Of a DNA stretch of 64,000 nucleotides, positions 57,160-64,000 are shown in pieces. This stretch comes from Kosakonia cowanii JCM 10956 = DSM 18146. GTDB taxonomy: Bacteria > Pseudomonadota > Gammaproteobacteria > Enterobacterales > Enterobacteriaceae. The position numbers and the translations under genes are program-made. The notes beneath the pieces were generated by a model. That model did not search any database and was not told the origin of the DNA. It saw only the letters and a list, made by a program, of their open reading frames with translations. The DNA lies in the NCBI RefSeq assembly GCF_001975225.1, contig NZ_CP019445.1:310001-374000 (forward strand), given 5' to 3'. Each line of letters starts with the position of its first letter. Within the stretch, counting starts at the first letter, position 1.

Positions 57160-59058
57160 TTACATCACCAGACGGCGAATGTCGGACAGCATGTTATTGA
57201 TGATGGTGATAAAGCGCGCCCCATCAGCACCGTCAATCACGCGGTGGTCGAAGGAGAGTGAAATCGGCATCATCAGACGCGGAACGAACTCTTTACCGTT
57301 CCACACCGGCTCCATCGCGGACTTGGAGACGCCCAGGATAGCCACTTCCGGCGCGTTCACAATCGGCGCGAAGTGGGTAGTACCCAGGCCGCCGATGCTG
57401 GAGATGGTGAAACAGCCGCCCTGCATTTCGCCGGCAGTCAGTTTACCATCACGCGCTTTCTTGGAGATCACGGTCAGTTCGCGGGACAGCTCGGTCACGC
57501 TCTTCTTGTTCACGTCTTTAAAGACCGGAACCACCAGGCCATTCGGGGTATCAACCGCGACACCGATGTTGATGTATTTTTTCAGCGTCAGACGCTGACC
57601 ATCTTCGGACAGCGAGCTGTTGAAACGTGGCATCTGCTCAAGGGCCGCAGCAACGGCTTTCATGATGAAGACCACTGGGGTGAATTTCACGTCCAGTTTA
57701 CGTTTCTCGGCTTCGGCGTTCTGCTGTTTACGGAACGCTTCCAGATCGGTGATATCAGTTTTGTCGAAGTGGGTAACGTGCGGGATCATCACCCAGTTAC
57801 GGCTCAGGTTAGCACCAGAGATTTTCTGGATACGGCCCAGTTCCACTTCTTCGATTTCGCCGAACTTGCTGAAGTCCACTTTCGGCCACGGCAGCATGCC
57901 TGGCAGACCACCGCCGGTAGCGGCAGCAGGTGCGGATTCCGCGCGTTTCACCGCGTCTTTCACGTAAGCCTGAACGTCTTCGCGCAGGATGCGGCCTTTA
58001 CGACCAGAGCCTTTCACTTTCGACAGGTTGACGCCGAATTCGCGCGCCAGACGGCGGATCAGCGGAGTCGCATGGACGTAAGCGTCGTTCTCTGCGAAGT
58101 CAGATTTGCCTTCTGCTTTAGCCGGAGCCGCAGCAGCCGGTTTCTCTGCTTTTGCAGCCGGTGCCGGAGCCGCTTCCTGTTTCGCTGCCGGAGCAGCGGC
58201 AGGCGCAGCGCCTTCCACTTCGAAGACCATGATCAGCGAGCCGGTGGAGACTTTGTCGCCCACGTTCACTTTCAGCTCTTTTACCACGCCCGCGAACGGT
58301 GCCGGGACTTCCATCGAGGCTTTGTCGCCTTCAACGGTGATCAGAGACTGTTCAGCAGAAACTTTATCGCCGACTTTGACCATCACTTCGGTCACTTCAA
58401 CTTCGTCACCGCCGATATCCGGTACGTTAACGTCTTTCGCGCCCGCAGCCGCTGCCGGAGCAGAAGCCGCTTCTTCTTTGACCTGCGGTTTCGCGTCAGC
58501 AGCCGGTGCAGCACCTGCCACTTCGAAGACCATAATCAGAGAACCGGTGGAGACTTTGTCGCCGGTGTTTACTTTGATCTCTTTCACGGTGCCAGCGAAC
58601 GGTGCCGGAACTTCCATGGAGGCTTTGTCGCCTTCCACGGTGATCAGGGACTGCTCAGCGGTCACGCTGTCGCCCACTTTCACCAGAATTTCGGTCACTT
58701 CGACTTCATCACCGCCGATATCCGGCACGTGAACGTCTTTTGCGCTTGCAGCGGCCGGAGCTGCTGCTGCCGGCGCGGCTTCTTTCTTCTCTTCTGCCTG
58801 AGCAGGTGCAGCGTCAGCTGCACCGTCGGCGGAATCGAAAATCATGATCAGTTTACCGGTCTCGGTTTTGTCGCCGACAGAGACTTTGATCTCTTTCACG
58901 ACGCCAGCCTGCGGAGACGGAACTTCCATAGAGGCTTTGTCGCCCTCTACGGTGATCAGCGACTGTTCAGCTTCAACTTTGTCGCCCACTTTGACCAGAA
59001 TCTCGGTGATTTCTACTTCATCAGACCCGATGTCTGGTACGTTGATTTCGATAGCCAT
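57160..59058 (-). CDS. aceF: pyruvate dehydrogenase complex E2, dihydrolipoamide acetyltransferase
   Basis: The E2 core of pyruvate dehydrogenase, transferring acetyl groups from lipoate to CoA. The 632-residue protein has three tandem lipoyl domains with lipoylated lysines K41, K145 and K246, each in [11 protein letters not shown]. Alanine/proline-rich linkers join them, then an E3/E1-binding domain (about 326-362, [16 protein letters not shown]) and the catalytic acetyltransferase domain with [14 protein letters not shown] (His 605, Asp 609). The triple lipoyl arrangement is the gammaproteobacterial form. It lies 14 bp behind aceE. Confidence 0.98.
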   Translation of the reverse strand: MAIEINVPDIGSDEVEITEILVKVGDKVEAEQSLITVEGDKASMEVPSPQAGVVKEIKVSVGDKTETGKLIMIFDSADGAADAAPAQAEEKKEAAPAAAAPAAASAKDVHVPDIGGDEVEVTEILVKVGDSVTAEQSLITVEGDKASMEVPAPFAGTVKEIKVNTGDKVSTGSLIMVFEVAGAAPAADAKPQVKEEAASAPAAAAGAKDVNVPDIGGDEVEVTEVMVKVGDKVSAEQSLITVEGDKASMEVPAPFAGVVKELKVNVGDKVSTGSLIMVFEVEGAAPAAAPAAKQEAAPAPAAKAEKPAAAAPAKAEGKSDFAENDAYVHATPLIRRLAREFGVNLSKVKGSGRKGRILREDVQAYVKDAVKRAESAPAAATGGGLPGMLPWPKVDFSKFGEIEEVELGRIQKISGANLSRNWVMIPHVTHFDKTDITDLEAFRKQQNAEAEKRKLDVKFTPVVFIMKAVAAALEQMPRFNSSLSEDGQRLTLKKYINIGVAVDTPNGLVVPVFKDVNKKSVTELSRELTVISKKARDGKLTAGEMQGGCFTISSIGGLGTTHFAPIVNAPEVAILGVSKSAMEPVWNGKEFVPRLMMPISLSFDHRVIDGADGARFITIINNMLSDIRRLVM

Positions 59059-59072
59059 TGTCTCTTTACCTC

Positions 59073-61736
59073 TTACGCCAGACGCGGGTTAACTTTATCT
59101 GCATCGATGTTGAATTTGGTGATCGCTTCTGCCACCACTTTCTTGTCGATTTCGCCACGTTTAGCCAGTTCGCCCAGGGCTGCTACCACCACGTAAGAAG
59201 CATCAACTTCGAAGTGGTGACGCAGGTTTTCACGGCTGTCGGAACGACCGAAGCCATCGGTACCCAGTACGCGGTAATCATCAGCCGGTACATAAGTACG
59301 AACCTGTTCGGCGAACAGTTTCATATAGTCAGTAGATGCTACAGCCGGAGCGTCGTTCATCACCTGAGCGATGTACGGAACGCGCGGAGTTTCCAGCGGG
59401 TGCAGCATGTTCCAGCGTTCACAATCCTGGCCATCACGCGCCAGTTCAGTGAAGGAAGTGACGCTATAAACGTCAGAACCTACGCCGTAGTCGTTAGCCA
59501 GGATCTGCGCTGCTTCACGAACGTGACGCAGGATAGAACCGGAGCCCAGCAGCTGAACTTTACCTTTGTTACCCGCAACGGTTTCGAGTTTGTAGATACC
59601 TTTACGGATACCTTCCTCGGCGCCTTCCGGCATTGCCGGCATGTGGTAGTTTTCGTTCAGCGTGGTGATGTAGTAGTAAACGTTCTCTTGTTTCTCGCCG
59701 TACATGCGCTGCAGACCGTCATGCATGATGACCGCAACTTCGTAAGCGTAAGACGGATCGTAAGAGATACAGTTCGGGATAGTCAGCGACTGAATGTGGC
59801 TGTGACCATCTTCGTGCTGCAGACCTTCACCGTTCAGCGTCGTACGACCAGAAGTACCACCTACCAGGAAGCCGCGAGCCTGCTGGTCGCCGGCCTGCCA
59901 GCACAGGTCACCGATACGCTGGAAACCGAACATCGAGTAGTAGATGTAGAACGGAATCATCGGCAGGTTGTTGGTGCTGTAAGAGGTCGCAGCCGCCAGC
60001 CAGGATGCGCCAGCACCCAGTTCGTTGATACCTTCCTGCAGGATCTGACCTTTCTCGTCTTCTTTGTAGTAAGCAACCTGCTCACGGTCCTGCGGGGTGT
60101 ACTGCTGGCCGTTCGGGCTGTAAATACCAATCTGACGGAACAGACCTTCCATACCGAAGGTACGCGCTTCATCGGCGATGATCGGAACCAGGCGATCTTT
60201 GATCGACTTGTTCTTCAGCATCACGTTCAGGGCACGAACGAAGGCGATGGTGGTGGAGATCTCTTTGTTCTGCTCTTCCAGCAGCTGAGAGAAGTCTTCC
60301 AGCGCAGGCAGATCCAGTTTTTCGGTGAAGTTCGGCTGACGTGACGGCAGGTAGCCTTTCAGCGCCTGGCGACGTTCGTGCAGATATTTGTGCTCTTCAG
60401 AGCCTTCAGCGAAGGTGAGGTAAGAGAGTTTTTCAACTTGCTCATCGGTCACCGGAACATTGAAGCGGTCGCGGATATAACGCACGCCGTCCATGTTCAT
60501 TTTCTTCACCTGGTGGGCGATGTTTTTACCTTCGGCGGTGTCGCCCATGCCATAACCTTTAACGGTGTGGGCCAGGATGACAGTTGCTTTGCCTTTGGTT
60601 TCTTGCGCTTTTTTCAGTGCAGCGTAGATTTTCTTCGGATCGTGACCACCACGGTTCAGTGCCCAGATCTGCTCGTCGCTCCAGTCTGCAACCAGTGCGG
60701 CGGTTTCCGGGTATTTACCGAAGAAGTGCTCGCGAACGTACGCACCATCTTTCGATTTGAAGGTCTGGTAGTCGCCGTCAACGGTTTCGTTCATCAGCTG
60801 GATCAGTTTACCGCTGGTGTCTTTACGCAGCAGTTCGTCCCAACGAGAACCCCACATCACCTTGATTACGTTCCAGCCAGCACCTGCGAAGATGCCTTCC
60901 AGTTCGTTGATGATTTTGCCGTTACCGGTAACCGGGCCATCAAGACGCTGCAGGTTACAGTTGATGATGAAGCAGAGGTTGTCCAGCTTCTCACGGGTCG
61001 CGATGGTGATCGCACCTTTGGATTCCGGCTCATCCATCTCGCCATCGCCGAGGAAGGCGTAAACGGTCTGTTCAGAGGTATCTTTCAGACCACGGTGTTC
61101 CAGATATTTCAGGAACTTCGCCTGATAGATGGCACCAATCGGGCCCAGCCCCATGGAAACGGTCGGGAACTGCCAGAATTCCGGCATCAGTTTCGGGTGC
61201 GGATAAGAAGAGAGGCCTTTACCGTGAACTTCCTGACGGAAGTTGTTCATCTGCTCTTCAGTCAGACGACCTTCAACAAATGCACGTGCGTACACGCCCG
61301 GAGAGATGTGGCCCTGGAAGTACACCAGATCGCCGCCGTCTTTCTCGTTACGAGCGCGGAAGAAGTGGTTGAAGCAGACTTCGTAAATGGTTGCGGAAGA
61401 CTGGAAGGAGGCCATGTGGCCGCCAAGCTCGAGGTCTTTTTTAGACGCACGCAGAACCGTCATGATTGCGTTCCAGCGGATAGCTGAACGAATACGGCGT
61501 TCCAGTTCCAGATTGCCCGGGTATTCCGGTTCATCTTCAACGGCAATAGTGTTTACGTAGTTGCTCGCCCCTGTGCCAGCTGCCACTTTCACACCGCCTT
61601 TGCGGGCTTCAGAAAGGAGCTGGTCAATCAGATACTGAGCACGCTCAACACCTTCTTCACGGATGACCGATTCGATCGCCTGTAGCCAGTCGCGAGTTTC
61701 GATCGGATCCACGTCATTTTGTAAACGTTCTGACAT
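59073..61736 (-). CDS. aceE: pyruvate dehydrogenase complex E1 component
   Basis: Homodimeric E1 decarboxylates pyruvate with thiamine diphosphate and acetylates the lipoyl groups of AceF. The 887-residue length equals E. coli AceE. Active-site His residues 107 (GGHMASF) and 143 (QGHISPG) are visible. So is the thiamine-diphosphate motif from [13 protein letters not shown] to [11 protein letters not shown] (about 230-270), along with [14 protein letters not shown]. It follows pdhR after a 175-bp leader containing a long inverted repeat, and precedes aceF. The operon pdhR-aceE-aceF (plus lpd) is repressed by PdhR when pyruvate is low. Confidence 0.98.
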   Translation of the reverse strand: MSERLQNDVDPIETRDWLQAIESVIREEGVERAQYLIDQLLSEARKGGVKVAAGTGASNYVNTIAVEDEPEYPGNLELERRIRSAIRWNAIMTVLRASKKDLELGGHMASFQSSATIYEVCFNHFFRARNEKDGGDLVYFQGHISPGVYARAFVEGRLTEEQMNNFRQEVHGKGLSSYPHPKLMPEFWQFPTVSMGLGPIGAIYQAKFLKYLEHRGLKDTSEQTVYAFLGDGEMDEPESKGAITIATREKLDNLCFIINCNLQRLDGPVTGNGKIINELEGIFAGAGWNVIKVMWGSRWDELLRKDTSGKLIQLMNETVDGDYQTFKSKDGAYVREHFFGKYPETAALVADWSDEQIWALNRGGHDPKKIYAALKKAQETKGKATVILAHTVKGYGMGDTAEGKNIAHQVKKMNMDGVRYIRDRFNVPVTDEQVEKLSYLTFAEGSEEHKYLHERRQALKGYLPSRQPNFTEKLDLPALEDFSQLLEEQNKEISTTIAFVRALNVMLKNKSIKDRLVPIIADEARTFGMEGLFRQIGIYSPNGQQYTPQDREQVAYYKEDEKGQILQEGINELGAGASWLAAATSYSTNNLPMIPFYIYYSMFGFQRIGDLCWQAGDQQARGFLVGGTSGRTTLNGEGLQHEDGHSHIQSLTIPNCISYDPSYAYEVAVIMHDGLQRMYGEKQENVYYYITTLNENYHMPAMPEGAEEGIRKGIYKLETVAGNKGKVQLLGSGSILRHVREAAQILANDYGVGSDVYSVTSFTELARDGQDCERWNMLHPLETPRVPYIAQVMNDAPAVASTDYMKLFAEQVRTYVPADDYRVLGTDGFGRSDSRENLRHHFEVDASYVVVAALGELAKRGEIDKKVVAEAITKFNIDADKVNPRLA

Positions 61737-61774
61737 GGGGGGTATTCCTTATCTATCTAATCGTTGATTGTCTG

Positions 61775-61837
61775 GAACCTGTCCCATTGCACTCTGACGG
61801 CCTGTAAAGGTTCGTAAAAGTGCAATAAGACAGGTTC
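61775..61837. repeat. long inverted repeat in the pdhR-aceE leader
   Basis: GAACCTGTC-CC-ATTGCACT (61775-61793) pairs with AGTGCAAT-AA-GACAGGTTC (61819-61837): 17 base pairs with one 2x2 internal loop around a 25-nt loop. No T-run adjoins it, so it is not a typical terminator. E. coli has a similar element at this place, where a candidate small RNA (tp2) has been reported. Confidence 0.8.
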
Positions 61838-61911
61838 TGCGTTTAGTTGCCGCGCTCTAAAAGTTGGCGCTGTTGTTACAACTCTTCCGGCACAATTTGC
61901 GCCAGAAAATT

Positions 61912-62676
61912 CTAATTCTTGCGCTGCTCCAGCCGACGCAGAGAGCGTTCACGACGACTCTGTTCACGGCTGCGATCCAGCAAAATCTCTTCAATAAACG
62001 CCAGATGGCGGTGCGACGCTTCACGCGCCTCTTCCGGTTTGCCAGCCATGATCGCGGCGAAGATACTCGCACGATGGTTGCTGACCAGCGGTAGCATCTC
62101 GCGGCGGGCGTAGAGCAGTTCGAAGTTTTGACGAACGTTCTGCGCCAGCATCGGCTCCATGCAGCGTAGCAGATGAAGCAGGACTACATTATGTGCCGCT
62201 TCCGTTACGGCGATTTGATACTGCACGACCGCGCTGGACTCCGCGTCCAGATCGCCCGACTGTTGAGCCAGCTCAATAGCGCGATGCAGCTCGCCAATCC
62301 GCACTTTGTCTTCGTCGGTGCTGCGAAGCGCCGCGTAATAAGCAGCAATGCCTTCCAGTGCATGGCGCGTTTCGAGAAGATCAAATTGGGATTCGGGATG
62401 ATCGGTCAGAAGCTCGACCAGCGGATCGCTGAAGCTCTGCCACAGACTGCTTTGGACAAAGGTCCCGCCACCCTGGCGACGTAGGAGCAGGCCTTTCGCT
62501 TCGAGACGCTGGATGGCCTCGCGCAGTGAAGGACGAGAAACGTCGAACTGTTTGGCCAGTTCGCGCTCTGGAGGAAGTTTTTCACCGGGACGGAGTGTGC
62601 CCTCGAGAATCAAAAACTCCAGTTGCTGCTCAATCACATCGGAAAGTTTAGGTTGGCGGATTTTGCTGTAGGCCAT
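61912..62676 (-). CDS. pdhR: pyruvate dehydrogenase complex repressor
   Basis: PdhR is a GntR-family (FadR subfamily) repressor whose DNA binding is released by pyruvate. It controls its own operon and respiratory genes. The 254-residue protein equals E. coli PdhR in length, with the winged helix (about 10-75: [37 protein letters not shown]) and an FCD ligand domain (about 95-220) with metal- and ligand-site histidines. The C-terminus is a basic tail ([17 protein letters not shown]). A perfect PdhR operator lies 33 bp upstream. Confidence 0.98.
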   Translation of the reverse strand: MAYSKIRQPKLSDVIEQQLEFLILEGTLRPGEKLPPERELAKQFDVSRPSLREAIQRLEAKGLLLRRQGGGTFVQSSLWQSFSDPLVELLTDHPESQFDLLETRHALEGIAAYYAALRSTDEDKVRIGELHRAIELAQQSGDLDAESSAVVQYQIAVTEAAHNVVLLHLLRCMEPMLAQNVRQNFELLYARREMLPLVSNHRASIFAAIMAGKPEEAREASHRHLAFIEEILLDRSREQSRRERSLRRLEQRKN

Positions 62677-62708
62677 TGTTCCCTGTCTCTGCCACTCGCC
62701 CGGAGTAA

Positions 62709-62723
62709 ATTGGTCTTACCAAT
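62709..62723. promoter_or_regulatory. PdhR operator
   Basis: ATTGGTCTTACCAAT is an exact match to the palindromic PdhR consensus (ATTGGTnnnACCAAT). It lies immediately downstream of the pdhR -10. Confidence 0.92.
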
Positions 62724-62750
62724 TTCATATTGTTGACGCTAAAGTAACAA
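62722..62750 (-). promoter_or_regulatory. pdhR-aceEF promoter
   Basis: On the minus strand TTGTTA (62745-62750) and TGAAAT (62722-62727) are 17 bp apart, with the PdhR operator overlapping the start site. Confidence 0.55.
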
Positions 62751-63128
62751 AGTATTCACCTTCTGTCCATACAGGTTTTGATTGAAATCAGGAAACCACG
62801 CACATTTTAACAAGCAAAGAGAAATGGCGTTTCAAAGATGTAACCTTACGCAAATGACTCGTTTACCCCTTAAGAGTGAGTTTTAACTTTCCCGAAACGC
62901 AAATTACTGAATGTGAACCGATTCAGTCGGTTTATAGATGATTTTTTATTCACTTCTGATGAATAAAAAGAGGGGTGTTTTGGTATGAGGGGGTAAGAGG
63001 GTTATTTGCGGGCGTTCTTTTTTTCGTCAGCTCGTCATAGACGCGTCATAAAGCAGATGCATTCCCGTTCGCTTACCACTATTCTTTGGCATGCGAAAGG
63101 TCTCAAGTCAAAATCATCCTGCCGCTTC

Positions 63129-63146
63129 GTAAAGCAAAAAATACAT
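63129..63146 (+). promoter_or_regulatory. weak TyrR-box-like site upstream of aroP
   Basis: CGTAAA, six bases and AATACA resemble the TyrR box TGTAAA-N6-TTTACA with three mismatches. E. coli aroP is TyrR-repressed, which is the main reason for listing it. Confidence 0.25.
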
Positions 63147-63215
63147 ATAAATGGAACTTATTCATTACACGCTTAAACATAGCGTAAACATAATAACCAC
63201 ACACGAGGTTTCATA

Positions 63216-64000
63216 ATGGAAGGTCAACAGCACGGCGATCAGCTAAAGCGCGGCCTTAAGAACCGCCATATACAGCTTATCGCGCTGGGCGGTGCTATTG
63301 GGACTGGGCTGTTTCTGGGCAGCGCGTCAGTCATCCAGTCGGCCGGTCCCGGCATTATTCTCGGCTACGCCATTGCCGGTTTTATCGCGTTTCTGATTAT
63401 GCGCCAGCTCGGTGAGATGGTGGTCGAAGAGCCGGTTGCCGGCTCCTTCAGCCATTTCGCTTACAAATACTGGGGCAGTTTTGCCGGCTTCGCCTCCGGC
63501 TGGAACTACTGGGTGCTCTACGTGCTGGTCGCCATGGCCGAACTGACGGCGGTCGGTAAATATGTCCAGTTCTGGTGGCCGGAAATCCCTACCTGGGCTT
63601 CCGCTGCCGTCTTCTTTGTCGTTATCAACGCCATCAACCTGACCAACGTAAAAGTGTTCGGCGAGATGGAGTTCTGGTTTGCCATTATCAAAGTGGTGGC
63701 CGTGGTGGCGATGATCCTCTTCGGCGGCTGGCTGCTGTTTAGCGACAGCGCAGGCCCGCAGGCGACGGTTCGCAACTTATGGGAACAGGGCGGCTTCCTG
63801 CCGCACGGCATCGGCGGCCTGGTAATGATGATGGCGATCATCATGTTCTCCTTCGGCGGGCTGGAGCTGGTCGGTATCACCGCGGCGGAAGCGGATAACC
63901 CGGAGCAGAGCATTCCCAAAGCGACCAACCAGGTTATCTACCGCATTCTGATCTTCTATATCGGCTCGCTGGCTGTGCTGCTCTCCCTGCTGCCGTGGAC
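63216..64000 (+). CDS. aroP: aromatic amino acid permease, N-terminal part
   Basis: AroP is a proton-coupled inner membrane importer of phenylalanine, tyrosine and tryptophan (APC superfamily, AAT family). The first 261 codons are present; the rest runs off the right edge. The ATG at 63216 (MEGQQHGDQLKRGLKNRHIQ) is preceded by CGAGG. The family signature IQLIALGGAIGTGLFLGSA (about 19-37) marks the first membrane helix, and GEMVVEEPVAGSFSHFAYKY and FSFGGLELVGITAAEA (helix 6) follow. It is divergent from pdhR, as in E. coli. PheP is a close paralogue; context and N-terminus favour AroP. Confidence 0.93.
   Translation, partial: MEGQQHGDQLKRGLKNRHIQLIALGGAIGTGLFLGSASVIQSAGPGIILGYAIAGFIAFLIMRQLGEMVVEEPVAGSFSHFAYKYWGSFAGFASGWNYWVLYVLVAMAELTAVGKYVQFWWPEIPTWASAAVFFVVINAINLTNVKVFGEMEFWFAIIKVVAVVAMILFGGWLLFSDSAGPQATVRNLWEQGGFLPHGIGGLVMMMAIIMFSFGGLELVGITAAEADNPEQSIPKATNQVIYRILIFYIGSLAVLLSLLPW

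Larger units (their letters stand above)
62677..63215. other. pdhR-aroP divergent control region
   Basis: A 539-bp gap without a credible gene. It holds the pdhR promoter and operator near pdhR and an AT-rich 10-bp inverted repeat (TTTTTATTCA at 62943-62952 with TGAATAAAAA at 62960-62969). A smaller hairpin AACCGA/TCGGTT lies at 62916-62932. A weak TyrR-box-like sequence near 63129-63146 precedes aroP. No aroP promoter could be assigned with confidence. Confidence 0.6.

Noticed and set aside
57373..59196. A 607-codon open frame antisense to aceF.
   Set aside because: It mirrors the repeated lipoyl domains and is a by-product of biased codon use in aceF.

Overview
The window is a stretch of enterobacterial chromosome whose gene content and order match, in reverse orientation, the 3-4 minute region of Escherichia coli K-12, running from dxr through pyrH-tsf-rpsB, the fhu, pan, spe and pdh loci to aroP. 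Protein sequences are close to E. coli but clearly not identical, and several accessory genes differ. I infer a member of the Enterobacteriaceae near Enterobacter, Kosakonia, Lelliottia or Citrobacter, but cannot name the genus. Nearly all DNA is coding. No tRNA or rRNA gene, insertion sequence, prophage or CRISPR array was found.

Layout. 1-4060: dxr (partial), frr, pyrH, tsf and rpsB on the minus strand (isoprenoid, ribosome and UMP kinase genes), with the structured t44/S2 leader before rpsB. 4062-9052: map, glnD, dapD, yaeH on plus. 9271-13675: cdaR, degP, dgt on minus. 13782-15910: mtn-btuF-yadS on plus. 15952-17784: erpA and clcA on minus. 17953-19233: hemL on plus, followed by a tandem REP array. 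19560-25525: the ferrichrome operon fhuACDB on minus, then mrcB and hrpB. 30916-38000: thpR, sfsA, dksA, gluQ, pcnB, folK, panB, panC, panD on plus. 38005-41571: yadE, a small secreted protein gene (plus) and the ABC exporter yadGH. 41679-49545: can, hpt, gcd, cueO, yacC, speE, speD. 49576-55251: yacL, acnB and two accessory genes, one an unrecognised 474-residue protein and the other a chromosomal TraT-like lipoprotein. 55533-64000: lpd, aceF, aceE, pdhR and divergent aroP (partial).

Regulation readable from sequence includes a sigma-E promoter at degP, a Fur box at fhuA, a CueR-type 19-bp-spacer promoter at cueO, a CRP palindrome between hpt and gcd, a perfect PdhR operator before pdhR, a conserved AUU start codon in pcnB, and many intrinsic terminators.

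The clearest anomalies are three genes within 5 kb (cdaR, degP, btuF). Each is broken by one missing base in or beside a short homopolymer run, and each returns to its expected length if that base is restored. This looks more like a local base-calling problem than real decay, but the sequence alone cannot decide. The most likely under-described biology is the acnB-lpd insertion (unknown protein plus TraT homologue) and the small cysteine-containing secreted protein between yadE and yadH. I found no convincing wholly new multi-gene system.
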